NCBI GenBank assembly: GCA_037445775.1
Contig: JBBIJX010000013.1
Span: forward strand, 1 to 38,007
Source: JBBUX01 sp037445775
GTDB lineage: Bacteria; Actinomycetota; Coriobacteriia; Anaerosomatales; PHET01
Reading direction: 5' to 3'
Length of the DNA: 38,007 nucleotides
Shown: one piece after another, positions 16,992 through 26,300 of the stretch
Layout of the letters: each line of letters begins with the position of its first letter
Numbering within the stretch: position 1 is the first letter of the stretch
Program-made: the position numbers and the translations under genes
Notes under the pieces: model-generated
Seen by the model: only the letters and a program-made list of their open reading frames with translations
Database searches by the model: none
Told to the model about the DNA's origin: nothing

Positions 16992-17726
16992 TCAGTACTC
17001 GCCGCGCGCGGCGCGGATCGCGTGCTTGAGCTTGAACGCGCCCTCGTAGAGCGCGCGTCCAGTGATCGCGCCCTCGATAACGTCGGGTCCGAGTGCCGCA
17101 AGCTCACGGAAGTCGTCGAGCGTGGAGACTCCACCCGAGGCGATGACCGCGAACCCGGCGGCGTCGGCCACCTGCTCGTAAGCGTCGACATCGACGCCGG
17201 TCTGCATGCCGTCGCGCGAGATGTCCGTGTATACGAGGTGAGTCAGGCCGAGATCCGCAAGCTCGGCAACGAGCTCCGCGGCGGGCGTTGCCGTACCCTC
17301 GCGCCACCCCTCCACCGCAACCATGCCTTCGCGGGCGTCGATTCCCGCCACGACGCGTTCGGGGCCGAAGCGCTCGACGGCCTCGCGCACGAAGCCGGGC
17401 GCGGTCACGAGCTTCGTGCCCACGACCATCCGGCCCGCACCCGCGCCCACGAGCCGCATCATCGTCTCGAGGGTGCGGATGCCGCCACCGGTCTGCACCG
17501 GGATCCCCACCTCGGCGACTATGCGCTCGATCACGTCTGCGTTTCCGGGCACGCCATCGCGTGCGCCGTCGAGGTCCACGACGTGGATCCACTCCGCACC
17601 TGCCTCGGCGAAGTCACGCGCTTGGGCTACCGGGTCCTCGCGGTAGACGGTGACGCGCTCATAGTCGCCCTGGGCGAGGCGTACGGCCCTGCCGCCCAGC
17701 AGATCTATGGCGGGAAAGACGATCAC
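16992..17726 (-). CDS. hisA: ProFAR isomerase (phosphoribosylformimino-AICAR-phosphate isomerase)
   Basis: Isomerises ProFAR to PRFAR in histidine synthesis. The 244-residue barrel has catalytic D8 in FPAIDLLGGRAVRL and the second aspartate in VVAGIDAREG, plus HVVDLDGA, QTGGGIRTLE, YTDISRDGMQTGVD and IASGGVSTLDD. In actinomycetes one protein (PriA) can serve both HisA and TrpF; here a dedicated trpF exists, so HisA need not be bifunctional. The GTG start overlaps the hisH stop. Confidence 0.95.
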   Translation of the reverse strand: MIVFPAIDLLGGRAVRLAQGDYERVTVYREDPVAQARDFAEAGAEWIHVVDLDGARDGVPGNADVIERIVAEVGIPVQTGGGIRTLETMMRLVGAGAGRMVVGTKLVTAPGFVREAVERFGPERVVAGIDAREGMVAVEGWREGTATPAAELVAELADLGLTHLVYTDISRDGMQTGVDVDAYEQVADAAGFAVIASGGVSTLDDFRELAALGPDVIEGAITGRALYEGAFKLKHAIRAARGEY

Positions 17727-18346
17727 GACGACACCTTCCTCTCCACGATGGCACCGAAGTTCGCAAGCAGTCGAAGACCCATCGCTGACGACTTCTCAGG
17801 ATGGAACTGCACGGCGAAGACGTTTCCACTCTGAACCGCCGAGGCGAACCGCACCCCGTGCTCGGTCGAGCCGATGACGACTTCCTCATCGCGCGGGATG
17901 ATGCGGTAGCTGTGGACGAAGTAGAACGCGGTTGACTCGGGGATGCCAGCGAACAGCTCGCACTCACGGGGGTACTCGACGGTGTTCCATCCGATGTGCG
18001 GGACCTTGACACCGGAGGGCAGCCGCTCACACGCTCCGGGGACAAGCCCCAGCCCCGCCCACTCCCCGTCCTCGTAGCCGGTGTCGGCAAGCAGCTGCAG
18101 TCCGAGGCAGATGCCCAGAAGAGGCGTGCCTTCGCCCGCCTTGCGCAGCAGGACCTCCTCGCAGCCGCTGTCGCGCAGGTGCGCCGCCGCGTCGCGGAAC
18201 GCGCCCACGCCCGGCAGCACGATGCCGTCCGCACGCTCGATGAGCGCTGGGTCGCCGGTCACGACCACGTCGGCGACGCCCGCGTGTTCGAAGCCCTTCT
18301 CGACGCTTCGCAGGTTGCCCATCGAGTAGTCGACGATCGCGATCAC
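17723..18346 (-). CDS. hisH: Imidazole glycerol phosphate synthase glutaminase subunit
   Basis: Class I glutamine amidotransferase of 207 residues that feeds ammonia to HisF. The start MIAIVDYSMGNLRSVEKGFE is typical; nucleophile C80 is in LLGICLGLQLL, and the His/Glu pair is in VQFHPEKSS. VPHIGWNTV and AFYFVHSY are further HisH blocks. It begins with GTG (18346) overlapping the hisB stop as GTGA. A long in-frame extension upstream is antisense-like and not part of the gene. Confidence 0.96.
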   Translation of the reverse strand: MIAIVDYSMGNLRSVEKGFEHAGVADVVVTGDPALIERADGIVLPGVGAFRDAAAHLRDSGCEEVLLRKAGEGTPLLGICLGLQLLADTGYEDGEWAGLGLVPGACERLPSGVKVPHIGWNTVEYPRECELFAGIPESTAFYFVHSYRIIPRDEEVVIGSTEHGVRFASAVQSGNVFAVQFHPEKSSAMGLRLLANFGAIVERKVSS

Positions 18347-18930
18347 AGAGCGCCCTTCGTCGACGGCACGCCGCTCACGCGCGCGTCGATGGCGACCGCC
18401 TCGCGCAGAGCGCGCGCGACCGCCTTGAAGGCGGCCTCGATGAGATGGTGGCTGTTCTCCCCGGAAAACGAGCGCACATGCAGCGTGAGGCCGGCGTTGG
18501 CCGCGAGTGCGATGAGGAACTCCTTGGCGAGCGTCGTGTCGAACGTGCCCACGATCTCGATGGGCAGCTCGACCGCGTAGTGGAGCTGCCCGCGCCCCGA
18601 CACGTCGACCGCCGCAAGCACGAGCGCCTCGTCCATGGGGACGACCGCATCGCCGAAGCGCGTGATGCCGGCCTTGTCGCCGAGCGCCTTGGTGACGGCC
18701 TGCCCTAGCACGATCCCAACATCCTCGACCGTGTGGTGCGCGTCGACCGCGAGGTCGCCGCTGGCCTCTATGGTGAGGTTGAACGTTGCGTGACGCCCGA
18801 GCGCATCGAGCATGTGGTCGAAAAACGGAATCCCCGTCAGAATGCTCGTCGTGCCGGTGCCGTCGAGGTCGAGCGCCACGCGGACGCGCGTCTCGCTCGT
18901 CTCCCTCGTGATCTCTGCGTTGCGGCCCAT
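18343..18930 (-). CDS. hisB: Imidazoleglycerol-phosphate dehydratase
   Basis: Dehydrates imidazole-glycerol phosphate to imidazole-acetol phosphate. The 195-residue single-domain protein shows FFDHMLDALGRHATF, DAHHTVEDVGIVLG, HLIEAAFKAVARAL and the His/Glu metal ligands in them. No histidinol phosphatase domain is fused, and I see no phosphatase gene in the operon, so that step must be encoded elsewhere. The ATG at 18930 is chosen because GGGGAAG lies about 7 bases before it; GTG at 18936 would abut that site. Confidence 0.95.
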   Translation of the reverse strand: MGRNAEITRETSETRVRVALDLDGTGTTSILTGIPFFDHMLDALGRHATFNLTIEASGDLAVDAHHTVEDVGIVLGQAVTKALGDKAGITRFGDAVVPMDEALVLAAVDVSGRGQLHYAVELPIEIVGTFDTTLAKEFLIALAANAGLTLHVRSFSGENSHHLIEAAFKAVARALREAVAIDARVSGVPSTKGAL

Positions 18931-18932
18931 CG

Positions 18933-20072
18933 TCACTTCCCCCCGTTTCCGTTGTCCTCGTGACGCGTGGCGCGTGCCTTCTCACCGAAGTGCTCCGACG
19001 CACGTCGCGACGTGAGGATCTCGTCGAGCGCGTCGAGGAATCGCTGGTTCTCCTCGGGCGTGCCAACCGTGACGCGCATACAATCCTCCAGTCCCGGAGC
19101 CCGCGAGAAGTCGCGGACGAGCACCGAGTGGTTGTGAAGCAGGTCGCGCCAGACCGCGCTCGCGTGCTCCACGCGGAACAGCACGAAGTTCGCCTCGCTG
19201 CCGAACACCTTGACGTCATGCATGAGGTCCAGCCCGTGCGCGAGCGTGTCACGGCCGCGGATGATCTCGCTGATCGACTGCTCGAACGCGACGCGCTCGC
19301 GGAACACCTGGCCGGCAACCCACTGCGAGAACGCGTTGATCGAGTACGGCTGGCGCACCTTCATGAGTTCCGTCACCACGTCGGCGTGCGCAAGCAGGTA
19401 GCCCACCCTGAGCCCCGCGAGCGAGAACGCCTTCGAGAACGTCCGCAGCAGCACCAGGTTCGGATGGCGCAGCATGTGAGGGCGCATCGTGTGGCGGCTG
19501 AACTCGAAGTACGCCTCGTCAACTAGCACGATCGCGTCTGTCGCGTTCAGGAGCTCGATGAGGAAGCTCTCATCGACAAGGTTGCCGGTTGGGTTGTTCG
19601 GATTGGCGATCATGACGATGTCGATGTCGCCTTCGGCGACGCGTGAGAGCACCGCCGGCTCGTCAAGCGAGAAGTCCGCGAGCCGAGGAACGCGGATGCA
19701 CTCGGTCCCCGTCGTCGCCGCGTCGATGCCATACATGGCGAACGTAGGAGGGCAGTCGAGCATCGCACGCCCCGGACCACCCCAGGCAAGCAGGATGTTG
19801 AAGATGAGCTCGTCTCCCCCGTTGCCCACGAGCACGTTAGCGGTCTCTAGCCCGTTGGCTTCCGCTATGAGCGCTCGCAGGTCGCTCGCCGTGGGGTCCG
19901 GATAGCGGTTGAAGCGGAACTCGGACAGGCGCGCGGACAGGCGCGCGATGATCTCCGACGGCAGGTTCAGCGGGTGCTCGTTCGAGGCGAGGTTGACGTC
20001 AGCGCGCACCTCTTTCGCCTCGTAGGGCACGAGCCCGTCGAGCCCGGGACGCGGCTCACGGAAGCTGTTCAC
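18933..20072 (-). CDS. hisC: Histidinol-phosphate aminotransferase
   Basis: PLP-dependent fold-type I aminotransferase, 379 residues, converting imidazole-acetol phosphate to histidinol phosphate with glutamate. NLASNEHPLNLP, NGGDELI, IANPNNPTGN, LVDEAYFEF and the PLP lysine K214 in TFSKAFSLAGLRVGY are seen. The C-terminus has an extra charged tail (about residues 355-379, EHFGEKARATRHEDNGNGG) that is not typical. GTG start, overlapping the hisD stop (GTGA). Confidence 0.94.
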   Translation of the reverse strand: MNSFREPRPGLDGLVPYEAKEVRADVNLASNEHPLNLPSEIIARLSARLSEFRFNRYPDPTASDLRALIAEANGLETANVLVGNGGDELIFNILLAWGGPGRAMLDCPPTFAMYGIDAATTGTECIRVPRLADFSLDEPAVLSRVAEGDIDIVMIANPNNPTGNLVDESFLIELLNATDAIVLVDEAYFEFSRHTMRPHMLRHPNLVLLRTFSKAFSLAGLRVGYLLAHADVVTELMKVRQPYSINAFSQWVAGQVFRERVAFEQSISEIIRGRDTLAHGLDLMHDVKVFGSEANFVLFRVEHASAVWRDLLHNHSVLVRDFSRAPGLEDCMRVTVGTPEENQRFLDALDEILTSRRASEHFGEKARATRHEDNGNGGK

Positions 20073-21397
20073 AAGTCCTCACCCGCCCCGCTACCGGCGG
20101 CGCCCCGCTCGGCCTCGATCGCGTCGATGCGCAGTGAGACGGCGCGCGCGTGGGCCCAGACCTCCCGGGTGGCGAGCTCGATGACGGCGGGTCCGTCGAA
20201 CTCGAGCGCGTCGTAGGAGTACGACAGCACGCTCGACTTCTTGACGAAGTCGTCCACGGACAGAGGACTCGAGAAGCGGGCGGTGCCGCCGGTGGGAAGC
20301 ACGTGGTTCGGACCGGCCACGTAGTCGCCCACGCTCTCGCAAGTCCAGTGTCCAAGGAAGATCGCACCCGCGTTGGTGATGGAGCCGAGCAGGTCGAACG
20401 CGTCGGCGCACTGCACCTCGAGGTGCTCCGGCGCGATCAGGTCGACCGCGTCGAGCGCGGCGACGATGTCGGGACAGACGATGGCGATGCCGTTGTCGAC
20501 GAGCGAGCGCTCGGTGATCTCACCACGCGGCGACTCAGCGATCAACACACGGAGCGCCTGTTCGACGAGGTCCGGCAGATCGGGGTCGGTCGTCACGAGA
20601 TAGGTGGCGGCTCGGGGGTCATGTTCGGCCTGGGCCATGAGATCTATCGCGACGAACGCGGGCTCAGCGGTCTCGTCCGCGAGGACGAGCACCTCGCTCG
20701 GACCGGCGAGCATGTCGATCCCTACGTCGCCCATGACGAGCTTCTTCGCGGCGGTGACGTAGGCGTTGCCCGGGCCGGTGACCTTGTCCACCTTCGGGAT
20801 GCTCTCGGTGCCGTAGGCGAGCGCGGCGATGGCCTGCGCGCCACCCACGCGGTAGATCTCGGTGACGCCGGCTTCCGCAGCCGCCGCGAGTGTGTAGGGG
20901 TTCACGCTGCCGTCAGGTGCAGGAGGCACGACCATTGCGATCTCGGGGACGCCGGCGACCTGGGCGGGGATGGCGTTCATCAGCACGCTGGACGGGTACT
21001 GCGCGCGTCCGCCGGGCACGTAGATGCCCACCCGGCCGATAGGCGTGACCTTCTGGCCGAGCAGTATGCCGCCCTCCTGGGCGGTGAACCATGACTGCTG
21101 CACCTGGCGCTCGTGGAACTCCTCGATCGCGGCAGCGGCCATCGACAGCGCGTCGAGGAACGCCGGCTCGCACTGCGCGACCGCGGCCTCGATCTCGGTC
21201 TCGCTCACTCCCATGTCGCCGAGTTCGACCCTGTCGAGCTGCAGCGTGTACTCCCGCAGGGCCGCGTCGCCGCGCGCGCGTACGTCGTCGACGATGCGAG
21301 CGGCCACACCAAGCACCTCGGCATCGACCCCGCCGCTGCGGCCGAGATCGGACTCACTCAGACGCTCGCCGGGTGCAAGCACGATGCGACGCAACAT
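20069..21397 (-). CDS. hisD: Histidinol dehydrogenase
   Basis: Two-step NAD-dependent oxidation of histidinol to histidine, zinc enzyme, 442 residues. Blocks include IGRVGIYVPGGRAQYPSSVL, VGGAQAIAALAYGT, KVTGPGNAYVTAAK, IDMLAGPSEVLVLAD, AQAEHDPRA (zinc-ligand region), APEHLEVQC (catalytic Glu-His) and HVLPTGGTARFSSPLS. The ATG at 21397 matches the usual start; the open frame continues upstream over hisG in an unrelated way. hisG ends three bases upstream. Confidence 0.96.
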   Translation of the reverse strand: MLRRIVLAPGERLSESDLGRSGGVDAEVLGVAARIVDDVRARGDAALREYTLQLDRVELGDMGVSETEIEAAVAQCEPAFLDALSMAAAAIEEFHERQVQQSWFTAQEGGILLGQKVTPIGRVGIYVPGGRAQYPSSVLMNAIPAQVAGVPEIAMVVPPAPDGSVNPYTLAAAAEAGVTEIYRVGGAQAIAALAYGTESIPKVDKVTGPGNAYVTAAKKLVMGDVGIDMLAGPSEVLVLADETAEPAFVAIDLMAQAEHDPRAATYLVTTDPDLPDLVEQALRVLIAESPRGEITERSLVDNGIAIVCPDIVAALDAVDLIAPEHLEVQCADAFDLLGSITNAGAIFLGHWTCESVGDYVAGPNHVLPTGGTARFSSPLSVDDFVKKSSVLSYSYDALEFDGPAVIELATREVWAHARAVSLRIDAIEAERGAAGSGAGEDL

Positions 21398-21399
21398 GA

Positions 21400-22089
21400 C
21401 TAGCCTCGATTCTTCGCGGTGAACGCGGCGGCCGAGGGAGGCGCCGCAGACGTGTCTGCCTCCGATTGTACCGACCCCGCCGACAGACCGCTCGCTAGTC
21501 CGAGCACGCGTGGGTCCGTCCGCACGGCGACCGAATTGGCGACGAAACGCGCAGTCGACGGCAGCACGTCCTCGATGACGCGCAGCCCGTTGTCCCGCAG
21601 CGTGGTCCCCGTCGCCGTGATGTCGACGATGACATCGGAGATCCCGATGAGCGGTGCGAGCTCGATATTGCCGTGGAGCTTGACGATTTCGACCTGCACG
21701 CCGCGCTCCGCATAGTGGGCGGCCGTGATGCGCGGGTACTTCGTCGCGACCCTCAAGACGCCCACCTGCGCGTAGCGCTTCGCGAGATCGTCGTCGTCCG
21801 CCGGACCCGCTACGACGAATCGGCACCCGCCGAAACCCAGGTCGAGCAGCTCGACAACGCCGAGGTCCGCCTCGATGAGCACGTCGCGCCCGGCGATGCC
21901 GCAGTCGGCTGCGCCGTAGGCGACGTAGACCGGTACGTCCGTGGGCTTCGCGATGATGAACTCGGCGTCGGAGCCTGAGACGATGAGTTGCCGTCCAGGG
22001 CTCGCAAGACAGGCGACGTCGAGACCGGCGGCGGCGAGCGCCGAGACCGAGTCCTCGAAGAGCGCGCCTTTGGGCACGGCGATCCGCAT
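21400..22089 (-). CDS. hisG: ATP phosphoribosyltransferase, short form
   Basis: First and controlled step of histidine synthesis, joining ATP and PRPP. This is the short HisG class that lacks the C-terminal regulatory domain and needs HisZ, whose gene lies directly upstream. MRIAVPKGALFEDSV, AADCGIAGRDVL, RVATKYPRITA, LHGNIELAPLIGISDVIVDI and the PRPP loop VDITATGTTLRDNGL are present. I chose the ATG at 22089, where short HisG proteins normally begin; an ATG at 22128 that overlaps the hisZ stop (ATGA) is equally allowed and adds 13 residues. The last 30 or so residues are an Ala/Ser-rich tail beyond the usual end. Confidence 0.93.
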   Translation of the reverse strand: MRIAVPKGALFEDSVSALAAAGLDVACLASPGRQLIVSGSDAEFIIAKPTDVPVYVAYGAADCGIAGRDVLIEADLGVVELLDLGFGGCRFVVAGPADDDDLAKRYAQVGVLRVATKYPRITAAHYAERGVQVEIVKLHGNIELAPLIGISDVIVDITATGTTLRDNGLRVIEDVLPSTARFVANSVAVRTDPRVLGLASGLSAGSVQSEADTSAAPPSAAAFTAKNRG

Positions 22090-22124
22090 GAGTCCGTCAC
22101 CGCGGCCGCGTCCCCTCGCCGCGC

Positions 22125-23276
22125 TCATCGGGCCTCCACCGCCTCGAGGCCGCGCCGCGCGGCTTCATCCGCGAGCGTTTCGCCGGTCATTCCGGCGGCG
22201 AGCACGGCGCGCCGGCCCGCAGCCCGTACCCGTGCCGCCTCGGCGAATGCCGCGCGCGCCTCTCCGCCCACGAGTATGGCGGCGGGGCCGATCTCGACGA
22301 CGGCGTCCTGCTCGGCAAGCGCGACGGTCACCCGCTCAAGCCCGAGAGCGAAGCCGACCGCCGGCGCCGGAGTGCCGTAGGCGGCGAGCACGCCATCGTA
22401 GCGACCCCCTGCGCCGAGAGGGACGCCGATGCCCGGCGCATACGCCTCAAGCACGATGCCCGTGTAGTAATCGAACGCCCGGGTTATCCCGAAGTCGACA
22501 ACGATCCGTTCCGTCACTCCCAACTCCTCGAGCAACTCCCACGTGCACGCGAGCTCCTCGAGAACCCCGCCGCCGCCGAAGGGCGTGACCGTATCGTGGC
22601 ACCGCGCGATCGCCTCGCCGCCCCCTCGCGTGGCGACGACGTCGCGCAGCGCGGCGCCGACTTCCGGGACGACCCCGCCCGAGCGCGTGAGCGCATCGAA
22701 GGCCACCAAGTTGCGGTCGTGGGCGGCGGCAAGCACGGCATTCCGCCATGCGACATCGCCACCCGCGGCGTCGAGCAGCGCGAACAGGGGCGCCACGTCG
22801 CCCAAGGCGACGGTGAATTCGGGCAGGCCGAGCGCTTGGAGCGTCTCCACCATCACGGCGATGACCTCCGCGTCGGCCACCGCACCCGCAGCGTCCACCA
22901 ACTCGATGCCCACCTGGGTGAACTGGCGCGCCTGCCCGCGCAGCGACTCGTGCTCACGGAAGACCTCGCCCGCATAGCGAAGCCGCTTCGCACCGGGAAC
23001 CTCGCCCATGCGCGACGCCACCATCCGGGCGATGGGAACCGTCATGTCGGGGCGAAGCGCCAGAAGGCGCCCGTCGCTGTCGAAGAGGCGGAACGCGGTG
23101 GCCTCGAGATCACCTGCAGCGTCTGTCAGGGTGCCGTACACCTCGACGGCAGGCATCTCGACGGGCTCGTAGCCCCACGCGGCGAACACACCGGCCGCAG
23201 CGGCTGAGAGCACCTCGCGTTCCGCGGCCTCGCGCGGTAGCACGTCGCGGAACCCCCGGGGCGTGACTGGTCTCAT
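22125..23276 (-). CDS. hisZ: ATP phosphoribosyltransferase regulatory subunit (HisRS-like)
   Basis: A histidyl-tRNA synthetase paralogue that carries the histidine feedback site for short HisG. The 383-residue protein begins MRPVTPRGFRDVLPREAAER. It has the class II synthetase motif 2 region ALRPDMTVPIARMVASR...RLRYAGEVFREHE and GQARQFTQVGIELVDA. Motif 3 is in GAGGRYDGVLAAYG and VGFALGLERVTVAL. The C-terminal part is short, so HisZ rather than HisS. ATG 23276 has GAGGAG about 10 bases upstream; an earlier in-frame start at 23309 would lie across a strong hairpin. It is the first gene of the his operon. Confidence 0.94.
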   Translation of the reverse strand: MRPVTPRGFRDVLPREAAEREVLSAAAAGVFAAWGYEPVEMPAVEVYGTLTDAAGDLEATAFRLFDSDGRLLALRPDMTVPIARMVASRMGEVPGAKRLRYAGEVFREHESLRGQARQFTQVGIELVDAAGAVADAEVIAVMVETLQALGLPEFTVALGDVAPLFALLDAAGGDVAWRNAVLAAAHDRNLVAFDALTRSGGVVPEVGAALRDVVATRGGGEAIARCHDTVTPFGGGGVLEELACTWELLEELGVTERIVVDFGITRAFDYYTGIVLEAYAPGIGVPLGAGGRYDGVLAAYGTPAPAVGFALGLERVTVALAEQDAVVEIGPAAILVGGEARAAFAEAARVRAAGRRAVLAAGMTGETLADEAARRGLEAVEAR

Positions 23277-23298
23277 GAAGCGTCGGCTCCTCGCGTCA

Positions 23299-23321
23299 GC
23301 GGGCGGCATCTCGCCGCCCGC
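23299..23321 (-). repeat. 9-bp GC-rich hairpin in the hisZ leader
   Basis: GCGGGCGGC (23299-23307) and GCCGCCCGC (23313-23321) form a perfect 9-bp inverted repeat with a 5-base loop, lying 23 bases upstream of the hisZ ATG and inside the predicted transcript. It is too close to the start to be the dnaE terminator, as it is 47 bases past the dnaE stop and followed by no U-run, though partial termination is possible. It may affect translation or leader stability. Confidence 0.55.
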
Positions 23322-23347
23322 GCGTAGTGGTTCTGCCTCTACGCCAT

Positions 23348-23378
23348 CACTCTATCACAGTAGAGTGCTAGAGCGCAA
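23348..23378 (-). promoter_or_regulatory. Candidate his operon promoter with overlapping palindromic operator
   Basis: On the minus strand TTGCGC (23378-23373, inside the end of dnaE) and TAGAGT (23354-23349) are 18 bases apart, a plausible promoter for hisZ. A 7-bp inverted repeat, CACTCTA-N6-TAGAGTG, spans 23348-23367 and covers the -10 and part of the spacer. This is the position of a repressor site. A natural candidate ligand is the TrpR/YerC-family protein encoded at 26910-27212. All of this is inference from sequence position. Confidence 0.4.
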
Positions 23379-26300
23379 CCTCCGCACGCCACTGCTTCTT
23401 CTGCGGCCGTGAAGGACGCGTGTCTGTGATCGCGTCGACGCCGAAGGTGTGGCGCAGCTCGGCGTAGAGCCCGCTCGCGTCGGCGTTGACGCGCTCGGGG
23501 ATCGCACACACGATGGTGCGCGCCTTCTCCGCGTCCCACACGTGCAGCTCCACGACATCGGAGCCGGGATAGTGCGTCAATGCGCGCTTGAGGGCATCGA
23601 CCCTGCCGTTCACGAGCGCACCGGCATCGGTGTTGACGATGACCTTCGTAGGCTGCTTCGCGAACACGGTGCCGTCGAAGGCCTCGACCTCGGCCACGAT
23701 GAGCTTCTGCCCACGGTCGTCGACCTCGTACTTCGCGCGCATGCGCACGACCGCCTCCTCGTTGATGAGGTCGCGATACGCCTCGAGCGTGGATGGGAAG
23801 AAGACCGCCTCGATGGCACCATCTAGGTCCTCGAGCGTGGCGGTCGCCATCAGCGAGCCCTTGCGCGTGGGCTTGCGCGCGATGCCTAGGAGCATCCCGG
23901 CGAACCAGCACGTGCGCCCGTTAATACTCTCGTCGATATCGCCGAGCGACACGTCCGCTGCCGCCCTGACCGCATCCTCGTTCGCCCGCAGCGGGTGGCC
24001 CGAGACGAATATGCCGAGCATCTCCTTCTCGAAGCCCAGCTTGAGGCGTTCGTCCCACTCGATGCCGTCTGGAGGCGAGACCTCCTCGGTGAAGCCGTGG
24101 TCTTCGGCGGCAAAGAGGTCGAACATCGATACCTGGCCGCTGTCTTGGTCCTTCTGGCGCTTGGCGGCAGCCTCGAGCACGCCGTCGTCGACCACGCGCA
24201 TGAGCTGCATGCGCGTGTAGCCCGTCGAGTCGAACGCACCGGCCTTGACGAGCGCCTCGAGTGACTTGCGGTTGAAGCGCGTGGTATCGACCCGGTTGCA
24301 GAACTCGTTGAGTGAGGCGAACCGGCCGCCGCGCTCCCGTTCCGCGACAATCGTCTCGACCACGCCCTGCCCGATGCCCCTTATGCCCTCAAGACCGAAC
24401 CGGATTCCCTCGTCTGCAACAGGCGTGAAGTCGCGTCCGGAGGTGTTGACGTCGGGCGGCAGCACGGTCATGCCCGCGCGGTTGCACGCGCTCACGTAGC
24501 GCACGATCTCGTCGGTCTTTCCCGCGTACCTCGTGAGCACCGCCGCCATGTACTCGAGCGGGTAGTGCGCCTTCAGGTACGCGGTCTGGTAGGCGACGAT
24601 GGCGTACGCGGCCGCGTGGCTCTTGTTGAACGCGTACGCGCCGAACTTCTCGATGTCGGTCCACATGCCCTCGACCATCGAGCGGTCATAACCGTTCGCG
24701 ACAGCACCTTCGATGAACTCGGGCCTGAGTTCGGTCATGATGGCGGCGACCTTCTTCGACATGCCCTTCCTGAGCTTGTCGGCCTTGCCGCCCGAGAAGC
24801 CCGACATGAACATGGCGATGCGCATGACCTGCTCTTGGTAGACGAGCATGCCGTACGTCTCTTCGAGGATGGGCTGGAGGCGCTCGTCGTAGTAGGTGAT
24901 GGGCGTGCGGCCGTGTTTGCGGGCGACGTACTCCGGAATCGAGTCCATGGGTCCGGGGCGGAAGAGCGCCACCACCGCGACGATGTCGGCGAAGGACGTG
25001 GGCTTCAGATCGCGCAGCGTTCGCTTCATGCCGCCGGACTCGAGCTGGAACACTCCATCGGTGTCGGCGCGCTGCAGCAGCTTGAACGCGGTCGCGTCAT
25101 CGCGTGGGATGGCGTCGACGTCGATGTGTTCACCGTGGTTGCGCTCGATGCTTTTGACCGCGCCAGCGATGACCGAGAGCGTGCGCAGCCCGAGGAAGTC
25201 CATCTTGAGCAGGCCCAGCTCGGCGACGGTGGGACCGTCGTACTGCGTGACGGTGCTGCCGCCTTTCGAATCCCGCTTGATGGGCAGGTGGTAGTGAAGC
25301 GGGTTCGGGCAGATGACGACGCCTGCAGCGTGAACACTCTCGTTACGCGTGATGCCCTCGATCGCCATCGCGGCGTCGAGGATGCGCTTGGCGTCGGCGT
25401 CCGTCTCGTAGGCGGCGCGCAGCTCGGGGTTGGCGATGACACCCCCGTCGCGATCGCCCCAGATCGCGCCCGCTATGGTGATGTCGAGGGGCATTGCCGG
25501 AATCATCTTCGAGATCTTGTCTGGCACGCCGAACGGGTAGCCGAGCACCCTGCCCGCGTCACGGATCGCCGCCCGGGCCTTCATCGTGCCGAACGTGATG
25601 ATCTGACAGACCTTGTCGTCGCCGTACTTGTCGCGCACGTAGTCGATGACGCGGCCGCGGCCCTCGTCATCGAAGTCCATGTCGATGTCGGGCATCTCGG
25701 TGCGGTCCGGGTTCAGGAACCGCTCGAACAGAAGCCCCTGTTCGATCGGGTCAAGGTTCGTGATCTTGAGCGAGTAGGCGATGATCGACCCCGCGCCGCT
25801 CCCCCTCCCCGGACCCACGTGTACGTCATGCTCACGCGCCCAGCGCGTGAAGTCGGCGACGATGAGGAAGTACGGCGCGATTCCCTTCGGGCCGACGATC
25901 GAGAGCTCGTAGTCGAGACGCTCGAGCGCTTCGGCTGGGACGGGGTCGCCGTAGCGCTCCTTCAGCCCCTCGAGGCAGAGTTCTTTCAGGTACGTTTCGT
26001 CTGTGTGCGACGCGGGAACGCCGAACACCGGCAGGATTATGCGGCCTGTCTCGATCTCGACGGTGCACTTCTCGGCGATCGCGAGCGTGTTCGCCCGCGC
26101 CTCCTCGTACTCCGGGAGTGCCGCCGCCATCTCGTCAGCGTCCTTCATGAAGAACTCATCGCTCGAGAAGCGCATGCGGTCAGCCTGCCCGACCGTCGCG
26201 TTCGTCCCGATACACAGCAGCAGATCCTGCGTGGCGGCGTCTTCGCGCGCGAGATAGTGGATGTCGTTCGTCGCGACGAGCGGGAGGCCCAACTCGTCGC

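Noticed and set aside
17727..19318. Long N-terminal extension in frame with hisH
   Set aside because: It runs antisense-like through hisB and hisC in another frame, is low complexity, and the GTGA junction at 18346 gives the normal HisH start.
23277..23367. His T-box or histidine leader peptide before hisZ
   Set aside because: The space is only about 90 bases, lacks the GGTGGNACC box and has no run of histidine codons.
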